DNA from: Sinonovacula constricta
Taxonomy: Eukaryota; Mollusca; Bivalvia; Cardiida; Solecurtidae
Length of the DNA: 64,000 bases
Direction of reading: 5' to 3'
NCBI GenBank assembly: GCA_007844125.1
Contig: CM017558.1
Coordinates: forward strand, 25,873,344-25,937,343
The notes below the pieces were generated by a model. The model ran no database searches. It saw only the letters and a list, made by a program, of their open reading frames with translations, and was not told where the DNA came from. This document shows, in pieces, positions 48,541 to 62,644 of the stretch. A program made the translations under genes and the position numbers. Within the stretch, counting starts at the first letter, position 1, and every line of letters starts with the position of its first letter.

Positions 48541-48618
48541 GTGCAGTCAGTCCAGGACTCGAACCCGGAAACCTTCGTTAACAGGGAGAATATTCTACCG
48601 ACTGAGTTAACCGGACCG
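48541..48618 (-). tRNA. tRNA-like sequence (pseudogene or SINE head)
   Basis: The minus strand reads GTTAACTCAGTCGGTAGA (A box) and CCGGGTTCGAGTCCTGG (B box and a well-paired T arm), 78 nt overall, followed by TTTTT (48538-48534), a pol III stop. The apparent anticodon loop CTGTTAA would give a GTT (Asn) anticodon. The anticodon stem pairs poorly, the D stem is broken (ACTC versus GAAT) and the acceptor has only about five of seven pairs, two of them wobble. A functional tRNA is therefore unlikely; a decayed tRNA copy or SINE head fits better. Confidence 0.45.
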
Positions 48619-49671
48619 ATTACACATTCTCTCCCTATCATCCGGCTACAGAAGTTTAATACATTACGTGTACATGTACGTCAAATACAAGTACCAGTAT
48701 ATATCATCACATGGAACAGTCTGATAAATTAGAAAATGGAATCAAATTACATGATGACTTTCTTGTACCCTTCTGGCACAGGTACACTCTCTATTAGTAT
48801 CATCTGTCTGTGGAATAACTATTGAAAGAGCCAGAATTACTTTCAGAAATTCATAATTTTATTGCTTTCATTTCAAACACGTTTTCTTTGAAATGTTAAG
48901 TACACCGAGTAATATCAGCGGATGCAACAATATCTACCGAGACATGGAACAAATTGAAAGGCAAACAATTGTAATTTAGTTTCCACACGTCAATTTGCTT
49001 TTGCGGTAACGGTTTTCAATTATAACGTAGAAATGCATTTACAAACATATTTCATGGTCCATGTATCCCTTGGATGGCTTAAAGCGTAGCATGTAATTAC
49101 AATGTAATCATGTTTCAGACAATTTCAATACAAGGCACGACATTTGCGGGATAACTTGATTAGTCAGTGACTTAAATCCAACAGAATCAAGCCGTCGGTG
49201 ATTAAAGAAGATAATTGAATGAAGACAACCTACAGTAATAAGCCGAAAATCAAAGACTCCGGCGAATACATAAATATTATATCTATTTACCCATTTTTGT
49301 TCCAATAATTTTCGTCAGTACAATTTTACACGAAAGCAACGTAAAATAATAATGACATAATTTATATAGTGCCCACCTCGTGGTAAACTGCACACTATTC
49401 GCGAGATGTAACAGCCAATCTTTCAAATACAACGTGACTATTATATAAATGATAGGCGCTAGACTGTTATTCGGCAGTAAACAAAATTCATATACAGTTG
49501 TTTCGCTTCTTCATTTATTGTTGTCTCAACAAACACGCCCGCAAGTTTGACGCCTCGTGGCATACACGAGAAACGAGTACAGAGTGGCGGTCCTTGAATG
49601 GCTGTTTCTCCATTAATCAACAGCTCAAAACAGCAAGTTTAGTCCCTAAACTTGTAAGCTCACACAAAATA
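48619..49671. other. Unique sequence, nothing recognised
   Basis: Short frames at 49108-49305 (minus) and 49498-49701 (plus) are not recognisable. Confidence 0.5.
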
Positions 49672-49855
49672 ACCAGGAATGGATCCAAGGTAAAAGAGTA
49701 GAGTTGTAAAAATCACATACAGGTAAGCTTAAAAATACTAAGCTTTTGGAGTACATTTTGTCTGTTGATTGCTAAGGGCGAAGTTAGGGTCACTAACTGT
49801 GTATGTATATCCAGTATTTATTGCGATAAAGTTGAATAGATCTTGATTCATAGCC
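49672..49855 (+). repeat. Dispersed repeat family B, copy 2
   Basis: Same-orientation relative of 21556-21775. Conserved blocks run from AATGGATCCAAGG through TACTAAGCTTTT and CGAAGTTAGGGTC to AGATCTTGATTCATAG. Copies differ at scattered positions and by small indels, indicating an old family. Confidence 0.8.
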
Positions 49856-52800
49856 CCGCTTCCCCACTTATCCCCACAAATATGTTTAAAAGGCAAGCCC
49901 AAACATAAAACAATAATGATGTCATCTTTACTGTTGTAAGAATGGCACTCTTCATCATATATTTAACGTATATAAAGTATATGTATGACGTGTTCGAAGA
50001 ATAAATAGTTCATAGTAAATATATTGCATAATTAAAATATTAGTATACTATTACATAGTATTTATAATTCGTTATTTCACGCATCATGTTCTTATTAAAC
50101 AGCAAAACTTTGATAGCAAACTACACATTGCATAATGATGACAAAACTTGGACTTCTTAAGTACCTCAACTAGAAAATGTGAAAAATGAGCATGCAGCCA
50201 GTATAAATATGATTTCCAATAAATTGTTATAAGCAAAGAACTCATATATTAATCAAATGGCAATGTGCGACATTTGCTTAAATAGTGGTTGAAATAACAT
50301 ACAATCAAGATTTCGGTGCTTAAATCGTGAATTCGCTACAAGAAGACATTCAAATTGAGCTAAAGGCAATAAGATATGTATTTTTGCTTGTACTATCAAC
50401 AATATGCGAGTTATTGAAAATGAGTTTCGTGTATATTTAAATATATATTTATGAAAATTTTAGAAACACTTGTTTGTACAGATCATATCGAGGACGTTGT
50501 GGTTTTGATCGTTCAATCAAACCGTTCTTGTCTAAAGATGACATTCTTTAATTGTATCAAGCACAGACACTGACAACAGTATTTCTGTTTTCTTGAGAAC
50601 GCAACTGTTTATCTGTGTCTGTTTATCTCTACATGGTTTTATAGGCTGGTTACCCCTAGTTACAAAATAAACATGACGATAGACATTATACTTAATGACA
50701 AAGAACGTTGTGTTATTAAGACTATTGCAAACTTTAAATGCAAGACATACATGGATTCAACAATCCCTAAGAAAATATTCACAAAGTATGATATGAACAT
50801 ATTTTGGCATCATTTATTCGTTAACTTTATACGCCCAAACGCATTGAAGTAAGTACAACAGCAACATAACAACTGAAGCGGGTTTAAGTATCATGTAGAT
50901 GCATGAATCAAATGCCTAGTTGAAGTATACTTAATACAAAAAATTGAATAATAACATTTCTATTCCTTCAAGCTAAGTTTTCCTGTTATTTATAAAGCAA
51001 AAATGTTGGAATTGAGCCTATCTTCAATAGTTTACTTGTCTATATGAACTCTTACAGAAAGGTAATAACATATGTTGGCATAATTTATTTGTAGCCCTTA
51101 TCTGTTTTTCTGCACTAATGTAAATAGGAAACAAAATAACAACCTTAGTTATTTTAAGCACCATACAGAAGTGTGAATCAAACGTTAAATGGTTAGGCAA
51201 ACTTGTCAGTTGTTACTTATTCATAAGCAGTGAATGATGACGTTTTCACTTCCGTTTATTTACCTATTGTATGTCATTAAGTTTCGAGTCTAACATATTC
51301 ACAATAAAAAGGGTTGTGTCAGATTGTGTTGTCCATCTTGATCCGGAAACAGACTTAGCGTCATTTGTGCAAAATAGATAAAAAGAAGTGTATAGCACAA
51401 ACGAAAAACAAACCAATAATAATTGGCCCCCTCACTAGGCCAAATGAACTGATAAACGGAAAAACAAAAATGTACCAAGATTCAATGCGCAGCCAGATGT
51501 CGGTTTTGAATCATACACACAAGTATATCTTCGTTGTGTTACATCTTTTAATTATATCGACAAATTTATCGATTGTATTAATGTTAACAAGTTTATATCA
51601 TTTACAGCTGCTATGAATAGGGTAAAACAAGCCAGTGGCATTATGTAATTTCATTTAAATGGTGCTATGATTAAGGATTCACGGTAAGTCTTGTTTTGTT
51701 TAAATTTTAATTGATAAAATGTTTGTCATCCAATCAAACAAGGAAACTTTCATTCAATTTAAACCATTTGCTTTCACTTTCGCCATCCTAACATGTGGTC
51801 ATCTTTCTGCATCCCTTAGCAGTCATTTTACCGCAACTGCCGTGAAAACGACATGTTCTTGAAATTTAGAAACTGATGCGTTTCTTTTCGCTTCAGCTCT
51901 CATTTCCTTGCATTCAATCCACATCATCGCTATGTAATTTTGAATCTAAATTTGTATAATGAGTGTGGTTTTGCATTCTATCCTAAAGTAAAATGTTTAA
52001 ACTAAGACATTATATTAAATAGATATTTTGTTTTGGTTCCACAGAATTGTATTTCTTTTATTTATTTATTTTAATTTAATAATTGCAATGAAATAAAACC
52101 GAAAGCTAACGAAAAGAGCTTTATTCGTCGTCGCAATGGTAATTATAGAATATTCATTCTGTTTAGAAATGTTGCTTCATTTTTCCGATTGCAAAAAGAT
52201 ACAATTACTCCAAATCGACGGACAGAGAACAGATTATAAAGAGTATTAATATCTAGACCAATTATAAATACAGTGCTGCCTTAATTACGCAAGATAAGCT
52301 GGCAACATAAAACCACGATTTGTATAGTTTAATATGTATGCCATTTGCTTTCTATATTAGGATTGAACTCGGCAAGGATTTTTTCAAAGGCACACTTTAA
52401 ATACGCGTGCGTTGTTAACGAGTTTAAGAAGGAATGGGACATTAGACAGAAACACGCATGCATTCTATAATAAAAGATTGAAATTTTGCTTAAGCCGTGT
52501 AACTGACATTAATTAAGCTCAATCCTAAGATGCGAGATACGAGATGCAATTCTTGAAATGTAAACTATTGTTAGAAAAAGTTGACAAAACAATTTTGTAC
52601 ACGTCAGCACCGATGCTATGAATGTCTATCATTCCATAAACATTTATGTTTTTGTTTTAGGAATTAAACCATAATAACATGAAACGGAAAATATAAACAT
52701 AAAGAGTTGCCTATTAGATAATTTTGATTTTAGATAATTACAGAAAGCTGATCTAGTACTTCATGAGAGCATCAAACCACAGAACAGAAACCTGCTCGAT

Positions 52801-54660
52801 GAACCGAAGAAAGCAATTGTTTGTTTTTAAAGAAAACCATTAGACACTATTTAAACCATTATGTCTGTGAGTAGAGGCAAATATAATGACCGTTTCGAAT
52901 ACATTTAGACTCGGGAATTGTAAGATTAAAGTTGTTGCCAGGAAAATGTTTAGAAAAAAAATTCTTATGCATCCAAAAAAGTAAAAAAAAAACACAAGAT
53001 GACCGTGAAAACTACAGTGTCCATGCAATCATTTCATATAATAAATGTTAGACTTAAAATATGAGGAATTTACTTGGAAGGGTGATAGTTTTATACAGCA
53101 GTGGGCAGAACAATGGAAAAAGATAAATAATTGGTTCACTCCCCGTTTAATAATTGACCCTACATGATCTTGACTACTCGCGGTTATTTATTTATGCCTG
53201 GGAAGAAGTTGTACATATACAGAACAAATATGTATGTCTAAGAAGACTAGACGAGTCCATTGTGCCAAGGCATGCAACATATGTTAACATTAAAATTGTT
53301 ATCTGTTTAAACTGGAAGTTCGTTAAATTGTTTAACTTAGATCAACATAAAATACACGAATGAACAATGCCGCATACGAATATCACGGCGCATGAATACC
53401 ATTCAGTAAAGAAACGGGAGATAACTGTTATTAGAACAAGTGTTCCACTAACTACGCATAATCTACTATGGCTACTATGACATCCCTGCTTTCCGATTTC
53501 CATTGCGTTGTACATTTGAATTACTGCGGAATAATTGCGACTATTATTTGCACAGATGTAAAAACTTACAGGAAACAGGAAATAACTTACACCACTCAAA
53601 CAGCGCTTCTGACCGCTTTGATGTTTTATTTATGATGCATATGTTCAGTTCTAAAAGCCAGTCTATGGATAGCCTCAGATTAAACACTTCGTAAATGGAC
53701 TGCGAAATTATATTGTTGACAATCCTTTCGAAATTTACACGCAGATTCAAATTGTAAGATCTCGACCCAGTTACAAAGAAATATGTCTTTTGCTAAATGT
53801 TGCATAAAATATTCATTCACATGAAGGACATTTAGGTTTACATGCCAGAATTTGGATGAATTTTGTCTGAGGTATTTCCTTTGGTATTACTTCACGAGAC
53901 AGCCACCAGACATGGAATTATGAAACAAAAATGAGTATGCAATAACACAATTTTTTCGAACTGAATGGGCTTAGCCCATAATACAATATCGCCCACATAA
54001 TGGTTCATGGCTAGATCTGTAGCCACGAAGTAAGCTATGATCTATAATCGTGCAAGATATTCTGTTCTGCCACACATCACACTCATTCTTGATGCCACAA
54101 ACAAGTTGTCGGCAACTACGCGTCTAGTGTGTTTGGCTACCCGAAGCTAGGAAGAACACACTTGAAAGTGTGTATCTAAAAGGTTTACTGCAGCAGCTGC
54201 CATTTTCTAGAATAATTTATTTTCTGTTTTGCATTTGCATGGAAAATCATTATATACGTAAAAGTTAAATCCAACGAGCGGAGCCAGCCCAGCAATATTC
54301 CAATATATGGCGGGGATATTTACCAGAAAGGGAATGCAACAAAAAAAAAACTGATTTACGAAACAGTTTATGCTTTTGAAAATGCACCAGTACTTTTGAG
54401 TTTGCAGAAGTTGCTCAACGTTGGCAACAAAAGTGTCTGACTTTCTGGAAAATCTTCAAAAATTAACAGGTTCAGAAAGCAGCATGTACTTGATAGTTTT
54501 ATTTGCGACTAATTAGTTATTGATGAATTTTTATATGTCTGGAGATACTTTATGCAATAATGTTTTCGCACACTCAAGGAGAGCAAGACATATTCTACAT
54601 TAGGTACTAAAGTAATACTTAGGTCAGCCTGCAGTCAGGGACAAGCATTGTTCCTTTTCT
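49856..54660. other. Unique AT-rich sequence, no gene recognised
   Basis: Open frames at 51365-51616, 52840-53028 and 53154-53750 were read and not recognised. The sequence ends abruptly where the 45-bp array begins. Confidence 0.5.
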
Positions 54661-55239
54661 CAGTGCCTTGCCCATTTACTCTAATACAAGTGTAAGTAAA
54701 GGAAACATTGTCTGGTCCATTCACTCTAATACGAGTGTGATTAACTGTAACATTCCCTGGTCCATTCACACTTTTACTAGTGTAAGTAACTGGAACATTG
54801 CCTGGTCCATTCACTCTAGTACGAGTGTAAGTAACTGGAACATTTTCTGGGCCATTTACTCTAATACGAGTGTAAGAAACTGGAACATTGCCTAGTCCAT
54901 TCACTCTAAAACGAGTGTAAGAAACTTGAAAATTGCCTGGTCCATTCACTCTAATACGAGTGTGATTAACTGGAACATTGCCTGGTCCATTCACTCTAAT
55001 ACGAGTGTGATTAACTGGAATATTGTCTGGTCCATTCACTCTAATACGAGTGTAAGAAACTGTAACATTGCCTGGTCCATTCACTCTAGTACGAGTGTAA
55101 GAAACTGTAACATTGCCTGGTCCGTTCACTCTAATACGAGTGTAAGAAACTGGAACATTGCCTGGTCCATTCACTCTAATACGTGTGTAAGTAAATGGGA
55201 CATTGCCTGGTCCATTCACTCTAATACGATTGTAAGTAA

Positions 55240-56990
55240 TCGGAACATTGCCTGCTCCATTCACTTTAAAACGTGTGTAAGTAACTGGAACATTGCCTGG
55301 TCCATTCTCACTAATACGAGTGTAAGTAACTGGAACATTGCCTGGTCCATTCACTCTAATACGAGTGTAAGTAACTGGGACATTGCCTGGTCTATTCACT
55401 CTAATACGTGTGTAAGTAACTGGAACATTGCCTGGTCCATTCACTCTAATACGAGTGTAAGTAACTGGAACATTGCCTGGCCCATTCACTCTAATACGTG
55501 TGTTAGTAACTGGAACATTGCCTGGTCCATTCACTCTAATACGAGTGTAAGTAATCGGAACATTGCCTGCTCCATTCACTTTAAAACGTGTGTAAGTAAC
55601 TGGAACATTGCCTGGTCCATTCACTCTAATACGAGTGTAAGTAACTGGAACATTGCCTGGTCCATTCACTCTAATACGTGTGTAAGTAACTGGAACATTG
55701 CCTGGTCCATTCACTCTAATACGAGTGTAAGTAATCGGAACATTGCCTGCTCCATTCACTTTAAAACGAGTGTAAGTAACTGGAACATTGCCTGGTCCAT
55801 TCACTTTAAAACGAGTGTAAGTAACTGGAACATTGCCTGGTCCATTCACTTTAATACGAGTGTAAGTAATCGGAACATTGCCTGGTCCATTCACTCTAAT
55901 ACGAGTGTAAGTAATCGGAACATTGCCTGCTCCATTCACTTTAAAACGAGTGTAAGTAACTGGAACATTGCCTGGTCCATTCACTTTAAAACGAGTGTAA
56001 GTAACTGGAACATTGCCTGGTCCATTCACTCTAATACGAGTGTAAGTAATCGGAACATTGCCTGCTCCATTCACTTTAAAACGAGTGTAAGTAACTGGAA
56101 CATTGCCTGGTCCATTCACTCTAATACGAGTGTAAGTAATCGGAACATTGCCTGCTCCATTCACTTTAAAACGAGTGTAAGTAACTGGAACATTGCCTGC
56201 TCCATTCACTTTAAAACGAGTGTAAGTAACTGGAACATTGCCTGGTCCATTCACTCTAATACGAGTGTAAGTAATCGGAACATTGCCTGCTCCATTCACT
56301 TTAAAACGAGTGTAAGTAACTGGAACATTGCCTGGTCCATTCACTCTAATACGAGTGTAAGTAACTGGAACATTGCCTGGCCCATTCACTCTAATACAAG
56401 TGTAAGTAATCGGAACATTGCCTGCTCCATTCACTTTAAAACGAGTGTAAGTAACTGGACCATTGCCTGGTCTATTCACTCTAATACGAGTGTAAGTAAC
56501 TGGAACATTGCCTGGCCCATTCACTCTAATACAAGTGTAAGTAATCGGAACATTGCCTGCTCCATTCACTTTAAAACGAGTGTAAGTAACTGGAACATTG
56601 CCTGGTCCATTCACTCTAATACGAGTGTAAGTAATCGGAACATTGCCTGCTCCATTCACTTTAAAACGAGTGTAAGTAACTGGAACATTGCCTGGCCCAT
56701 TCACTCTAATACAAGTGTAAGTAATCGGAACATTGCCTGCTCCATTCACTTTAAAACGAGTGTAAGTAACTGGAACATTGCCTGGTCCATTCACTCTAAT
56801 ACGAGTGTAAGTAATCGGAACATTGCCTGCTCCATTCACTTTAAAACGAGTGTAAGTAACTGGAACATTGCCTTGCCCATTCACTCTAATACAAGTGTAA
56901 GTAATCGGAACATTGCCTGCTCCATTCACTTTAAAACGAGTGTAAGTAACTGGAACATTGCCTGGTCCATTCACTCTAATACGAATGTAA
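55240..56990. repeat. 90-bp dimer zone within the 45-bp array
   Basis: Two unit types, one with TCGGAACATTGCCTGCTCCA and CACTTTAAAACGAG, the other with the standard CCTGGTCCATTCACTCTAAT, alternate for much of this stretch, making a 90-bp higher-order unit. Occasional runs of the same type break the alternation. Confidence 0.85.
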
Positions 56991-57639
56991 GTTACTGGAA
57001 CATTCCATGGCCCATTCACTCTTTTACGAATGTAAGTAAACGGAACATTGCATGGTCCATTCACTCTAATACGAGTGTAAGTAACTGTAACATTCCCTGG
57101 TCCATTCACACTTTTACTAGTGTAAGTAACTGGAACATTGCCTGGAACATTCACTCTAAAACGAGTGTAAGTAAATGGAACATTGCCTGGTCCATTCACG
57201 TTTATACGAGTGTAAGTAACTAGAACATTGCCTGGTCCATTCACTCTTTTAGGAGTGTGAGTAAATGGAACAATGCCTGGTCCATTCACTCTGATACGAG
57301 TGTAAGTAACTGGAACATTGCCTGGCCCATTCACTCTAATTCGAGTGTAAGTAACTGGAACATTGTCTGGCCCATTTACTCTAATAAGCGTGTAAGTAAC
57401 TGGAACATTGCCTGGTCCATTCTCAGTAATACGAGTGTAAGTAACTGGAACATTGCCTAGTCCATTCACTCTAATACGAGTGTAAGTAACTGGAACATTG
57501 CTTAGTCCATTCACTCTAATACGAGTGTAAGTAACTGGGACATTGCCTGGTCTATTCACTCTTTTTCGAGTGTAAGTAACTGGAACATTGCCTGGTCCAT
57601 TCACTCTAATACGAGTGTAAGTAACTGGAACATTGCCTG

Positions 57640-59680
57640 GTCCATTCTCACTAATACGAGTGTAAGTAACTGGAACATTGCCTGGTCAATTCACTCTAAT
57701 ACGAGTGTAAGTAACTGGAACATTGCCTGGTCCATTCTCACTAATACGAGTGTAAGTAACTGGAACATTGCCTGGTCCATTCTCACTAATACGAGTGTAA
57801 GTAACTGGAACATTGCCTGGTCCATTCTCACTAATACGAGTGTAAGTAACTGGAACATTGCCTGGTCCATTCTCACTAATACGAGTGTAAGTAACTGGAA
57901 CATTGCTTAGTCCATTCACTCTAATACGAGCAGGAGTAAATATAACATTGCCTGGTCCATTCACTCTAATAAGAGTGTAAGTAACTGGAACATTGCTTTG
58001 CCCATTCACTCTAATACGAGTGTAAGTAACTGGGACATTGCCTGGTCTATTCACTCTTTTTCGAGTGTAAGTAACTGGAACATTGCCTGGTCCATTCACT
58101 CTAATACGAGTGTAAGTAACTGGAACATTGCTTTGCCCATTCACTCTAATACGAGTGTAAGTAACTGGGACATTGCCTGGTCTATTCACTCTTTTTCGAG
58201 TGTAAGTAACTGGAACATTGCCTGGTCCATTCACTCGTTTTCGAGTGTAAGTAACTGGAACATTGCCTGGCTCATTCACTCTAATACGAGTGTAAGTAAC
58301 TTGAACATTCCCTGGTCCATTCACTTTAATACGAGTGTAAGTAACTGGAACATTGCCTGGCAAAATTACCCTAATACGAGTGTAAGTAACTGGAACATTG
58401 CCTGGTCCATTCACTCTAATACGAGTGTAAGTAAATGGAACATTGCCTGGTCCATTCACTCTAATACGAGTGTAAGTAACTGGAACATTGCCTGGTCCAT
58501 TCACTCTAGTACGAGTGTAAGTAACTGAAACATTGCCTGGTCCATTCACTCTAGTACGAGTGTAAGTAACTGAAACATTGCCTGGTCCATTCACTCCAGT
58601 ACGAGTGGGAGTAACTGAAACATTGCCTGGTCAATTCACTCTACTACAAGGGTAAGTAACTGGACCATTGCCTGGCACATTTACTTTAATACGAGTGTAA
58701 GTAACTGGAACATTGCCTGGTCCATTCACTCGAATACGCGTGTAAGTAACTGGAACATTGCCTGGTCTATTCACTCTAATACGAGTGTAAGTAACTGGAA
58801 CATTGCCTGGTCCATTCTCACTAATACGAGTGTAAGTAACTGGAACATTGCCTGGTCCATTCTCACTAATACGAGTGTAAGTAACTGGAACATTGCCTGG
58901 TCCATTCTCACTAATACGAGTGTAAGTAACTGGAACATTGCCTGGTCCATTCTCACTAATACGAGTGTAAGTAACTGGAACATTGCTTAGTCCATTCACT
59001 CTAATACGAGCAGGAGTAAATGTAACATTGCCTGGTCCTTTCACTATAATAAGAGTGTAAGTAACTGGAACATTGCTTTGCCCATTCACTCTAATACGAG
59101 TGTAAGTAACTGGGACATTGCCTGGTCTATTCACTCTTTTTCGAGTGTAAGTAACTGGAACATTGCCTGGTCCATTCACTCTAATACGAGTGTAAGTAAC
59201 TGGAACATTGCTTTGCCCATTCACTCTAATACGAGTGTAAGTAACTGGGACATTGCCTGGTCTATTCACTCTTTTTCGAGTGTAAGTAACTGGAACATTG
59301 CCTGGTCCATTCACTCGTTTTCGAGTGTAAGTAACTGGAACATTGCCTGGCTCATTCACTCTAATACGAGTGTAAGTAACTTGAAAATTCCCTGGTCCAT
59401 TCACTTTAATACGAGTGTAAGTAACTGGAACATTGCCTGGCAAAATTACCCTAATACGAGTGTAAGTAACTGGAACATTGCCTGGTCCATTCACTCTAAT
59501 ACGAGTGTAAGTAAATGGAACATTGCCTGGTCCATTCACTCTAATACGAGTGTAAGTAACTGGAACATTGCCTGGTCCATTCACTCTAGTACGAGTGTAA
59601 GTAACTGAAACATTGCCTGGTCCATTCACTCTTGTACGAGTGGGAGTAACTGAAACATTGCCTGGTCAATTCACTCTACT
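57640..59680. repeat. Direct duplication of about 1080 bp within the array
   Basis: Positions 57640-58620 recur at 58720-59660 almost base for base at an offset of 1080 bp (24 units), including rare markers such as CGAGCAGGAGTAAAT at 57927 and 59007 and GGCAAAATTACCCTAATACG. Near the right end the offset becomes 1035 bp, so one unit was gained or lost after the duplication. Confidence 0.88.
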
Positions 59681-61859
59681 ACGAGGGTAAGTAACTGGAC
59701 CATTGCCTGGCACATTTACTTTAATACGAGTGTAAGTAACGGGAACATTGCCTGCCACATTCACTCTAACACGAGTGTAAGTTAATGGAACATTGCCTGG
59801 TCCATTCACTCTAATACGAGTGTAAGTAACTGTAACATTCCCTGGTCCATTCACTCTTTTACGAGTGTAAGTAAATGGAACATTGCGTTGTCCATTCACT
59901 CTAATACGAGTGTAAGTAACTGGAACATTGCCTGGTCCATTCACTCTAATACGAGTGTAAGTAACTGGAACATTGCCTGGTCCATTCACTCGTTTTCGAG
60001 TGTAAGTAACTGGAACATTGCCTGGTCCATTCACTCGAATACGAGTGTAAGTAACTAGAGCATTGCCTGGCCCATTCACTCTAATACGAGAGTAAGTAAC
60101 TGGAACATTGCCTGGCCCATTCACTCTAATACGCGTGCAAGTAACTGGAACATTGCCTGGTCCAGGCACTCTAATACGAATGTAAGTAACTGGAACATTC
60201 CCTGGTCCATTCACTCTAATACGAGTGTAAGTAACTGGAACATTGCCTGGTCCATTCACTCTAATACGAGTGTAAGTAACTGGAACATTGCCTGGTCCAT
60301 TCACTCTAATACGAGTGTAAGTAACTGGAACATTGCCTGGCAAATTTACTCCAGTACGAGTGTAAGTAACCGGAACATTGCCTGGTCCATTCACTCTAAT
60401 ACGCGTTTAAGTAACTGGACCATTGCCTGGCCCATTCACTCTAATACGAGTGTAAGTAACTGGAACATTGCCTGGTCCATTCACTCTAATACGCTTGTAA
60501 GTAACTGGAACATTGCCTGGCCCATTCACTCTAATACGAATGTAAGTAACTGGAACATTCCCTGGTCCATTCACTCTAATACGAGTGTAAGTAACTGGAA
60601 CATTCCCTGGTCTATTCACTCTAATACGAGTGTAAGTAACTGGAACATTCCCTGGTCCATTCACTCTAATACGAGTGTAAGTAACTGGAACATTGCCTGG
60701 TCCATTCACTCTAAGACGAGTGTAAGTAACTGAACATTGCCTGGTCTATTCACTCTAATACGAGTGTACGTAACTGGAACATTGCCTGGTCCATTCACTC
60801 TAAGACGAGTGTAAGTAACTTGAACATTCCCTGGTCCATTCACTCTAATACGAGTGTAAGTAACTGGAACATTGCCTGGTCCATTCACTCTAATGCGAGT
60901 GTAAGTAACTGGAACATTCCCTGGTCCATTCACTCTAATACGAGTGTAAGTAACTGGAAAATTGCCTGGTCCATTCACTCTAATACGAATGTAAGTAACT
61001 GGAACATTCCCTGGTCCATTCACTCTAAGACGAGTGTAAGTAACTGGAACATTGCCTGTTCTATTCACTCTAATACGAGTGTAAGTAACTGGAACATTCC
61101 CTGGTCCATTCACTCTAATACGAATGTAAGTAACTGGAACATTGCCTGGCAAATTTACTCCAGTACGAGTGTAAGTAACCGGAACATTGCCTGGTCCATT
61201 CACTCTAATACGCGTTTAAGTAACTGGACCATTGCCTGGCCCATTCACTCTAATACGAGTGTAAGTAACTGGAACATTGCCTGGTCCATTCACTCTAATA
61301 CGCTTGTAAGTAACTGGAACATTGCCTGGTCCATTCACTCTAATACGAGTGTACGTAACTGGAACATTCCCTGGTCCATTCACTCTAATACGCGTGTAAG
61401 TAACTGGAACATTGCCTGGCTCATTCACTCTAATACGAGTGGAAATAACTGGAACATTCCCTGGTCCATTCACTCTAATACGTGTGTTAGTAACTAGAAC
61501 ATTGCCTGGCCCATTCACTCTAAGACGAGTGTAAGTAACTGGAACATTGCCTGGTCCATTCACTCTAATACGCGTGTAAGTAACTGGAACATTGCCTGGC
61601 CCATTCACTCTAAGACGAGTGTAAGTAACTGGAACATTCCCTGGTCCATTCACTCTAATACGAGTGTAAGTAACTGGAACATTGCCTGGTCCATTCACTC
61701 GAATACGCGTGTAAGTAACCGGAACATTCCCTGGTCCATTCACTCTAATACGCGTGTAAGTAACTGGAACATTGCCTGGTCCATTCACTCGAATACGAGT
61801 GTAAGTAACTAGAGCATTGTCTGGCCCATTCACTCTAAGACGAGTGTAAGTAACTGGAA

Positions 61860-62630
61860 CATTGCCTTGCCCATTCACTCTTATCCGAATGTAAGTTACT
61901 GGAACATTGCCTGGTCCATTCACTCTAAGACGAGTGTAAGTAACTGGAACATTGCCTTGCCCATTCACTCTTATCCGAATGTAAGTTACTGGAACATTGT
62001 CTGGCCCATTCACTCTAAGACGAGTGTAAGTAACTGGAACATTGCCTTGCCCATTCACTCTTATCCGAATGTAAGTTACTGGAACATTGTCTGGCCCATT
62101 CACTCTAAGACGAGTGTAAGTAACTGGAACATTGCCTTGCCCATTCACTCTTATCCGAATGTAAGTAACTGGAACATTGCCTTGCCCATTCACTCTTATC
62201 CGAATGTAAGTAACTGGAACATTGCCTGGCCCATTCACTCTAAGACGAGTGTAAGTAACTGGAACATTGCCTTGCCCATTCACTCTTATCCGAATGTAAG
62301 TAACTGGAACATTGCCTTGCCCATTCACTCTTATCCGAATGTAAGTTACTGGAACATTGCCTTGCCCATTCACTCTTATCCGAATGTAAGTAACTGGAAC
62401 ATTGCCTTGCCCATTCACTCTTATCCGAATGTAAGTTACTGGAACATTGCCTTGCCCATTCACTCTTATCCGAATGTAAGTAACTGGAACATTGCCTTGC
62501 CCATTCACTCTTATCCGAATGTAAGTAACTGGAACATTGCCTTGCCCATTCACTCTTATCCGAATGTAAGTTACTGGAACATTGCCTTGCCCATTCACTC
62601 TTATCCGAATGTAAGTAACTGGAACATTGC
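61860..62630. repeat. Locally homogenised variant patch in the array
   Basis: A variant unit with CCTTGCCCATTCACTCTTAT and CCGAATGTAAGT dominates here, first alternating with TAAGACGAG units (90-bp dimers) and then in an unbroken run at 62260-62625. It is essentially absent elsewhere in the window. Confidence 0.85.
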
Positions 62631-62644
62631 CTGGTCCATTCACT

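Noticed and set aside
48541..48618. Functional tRNA-Asn gene
   Set aside because: The B box and T arm are good, but the anticodon, D and acceptor stems are too poorly paired.
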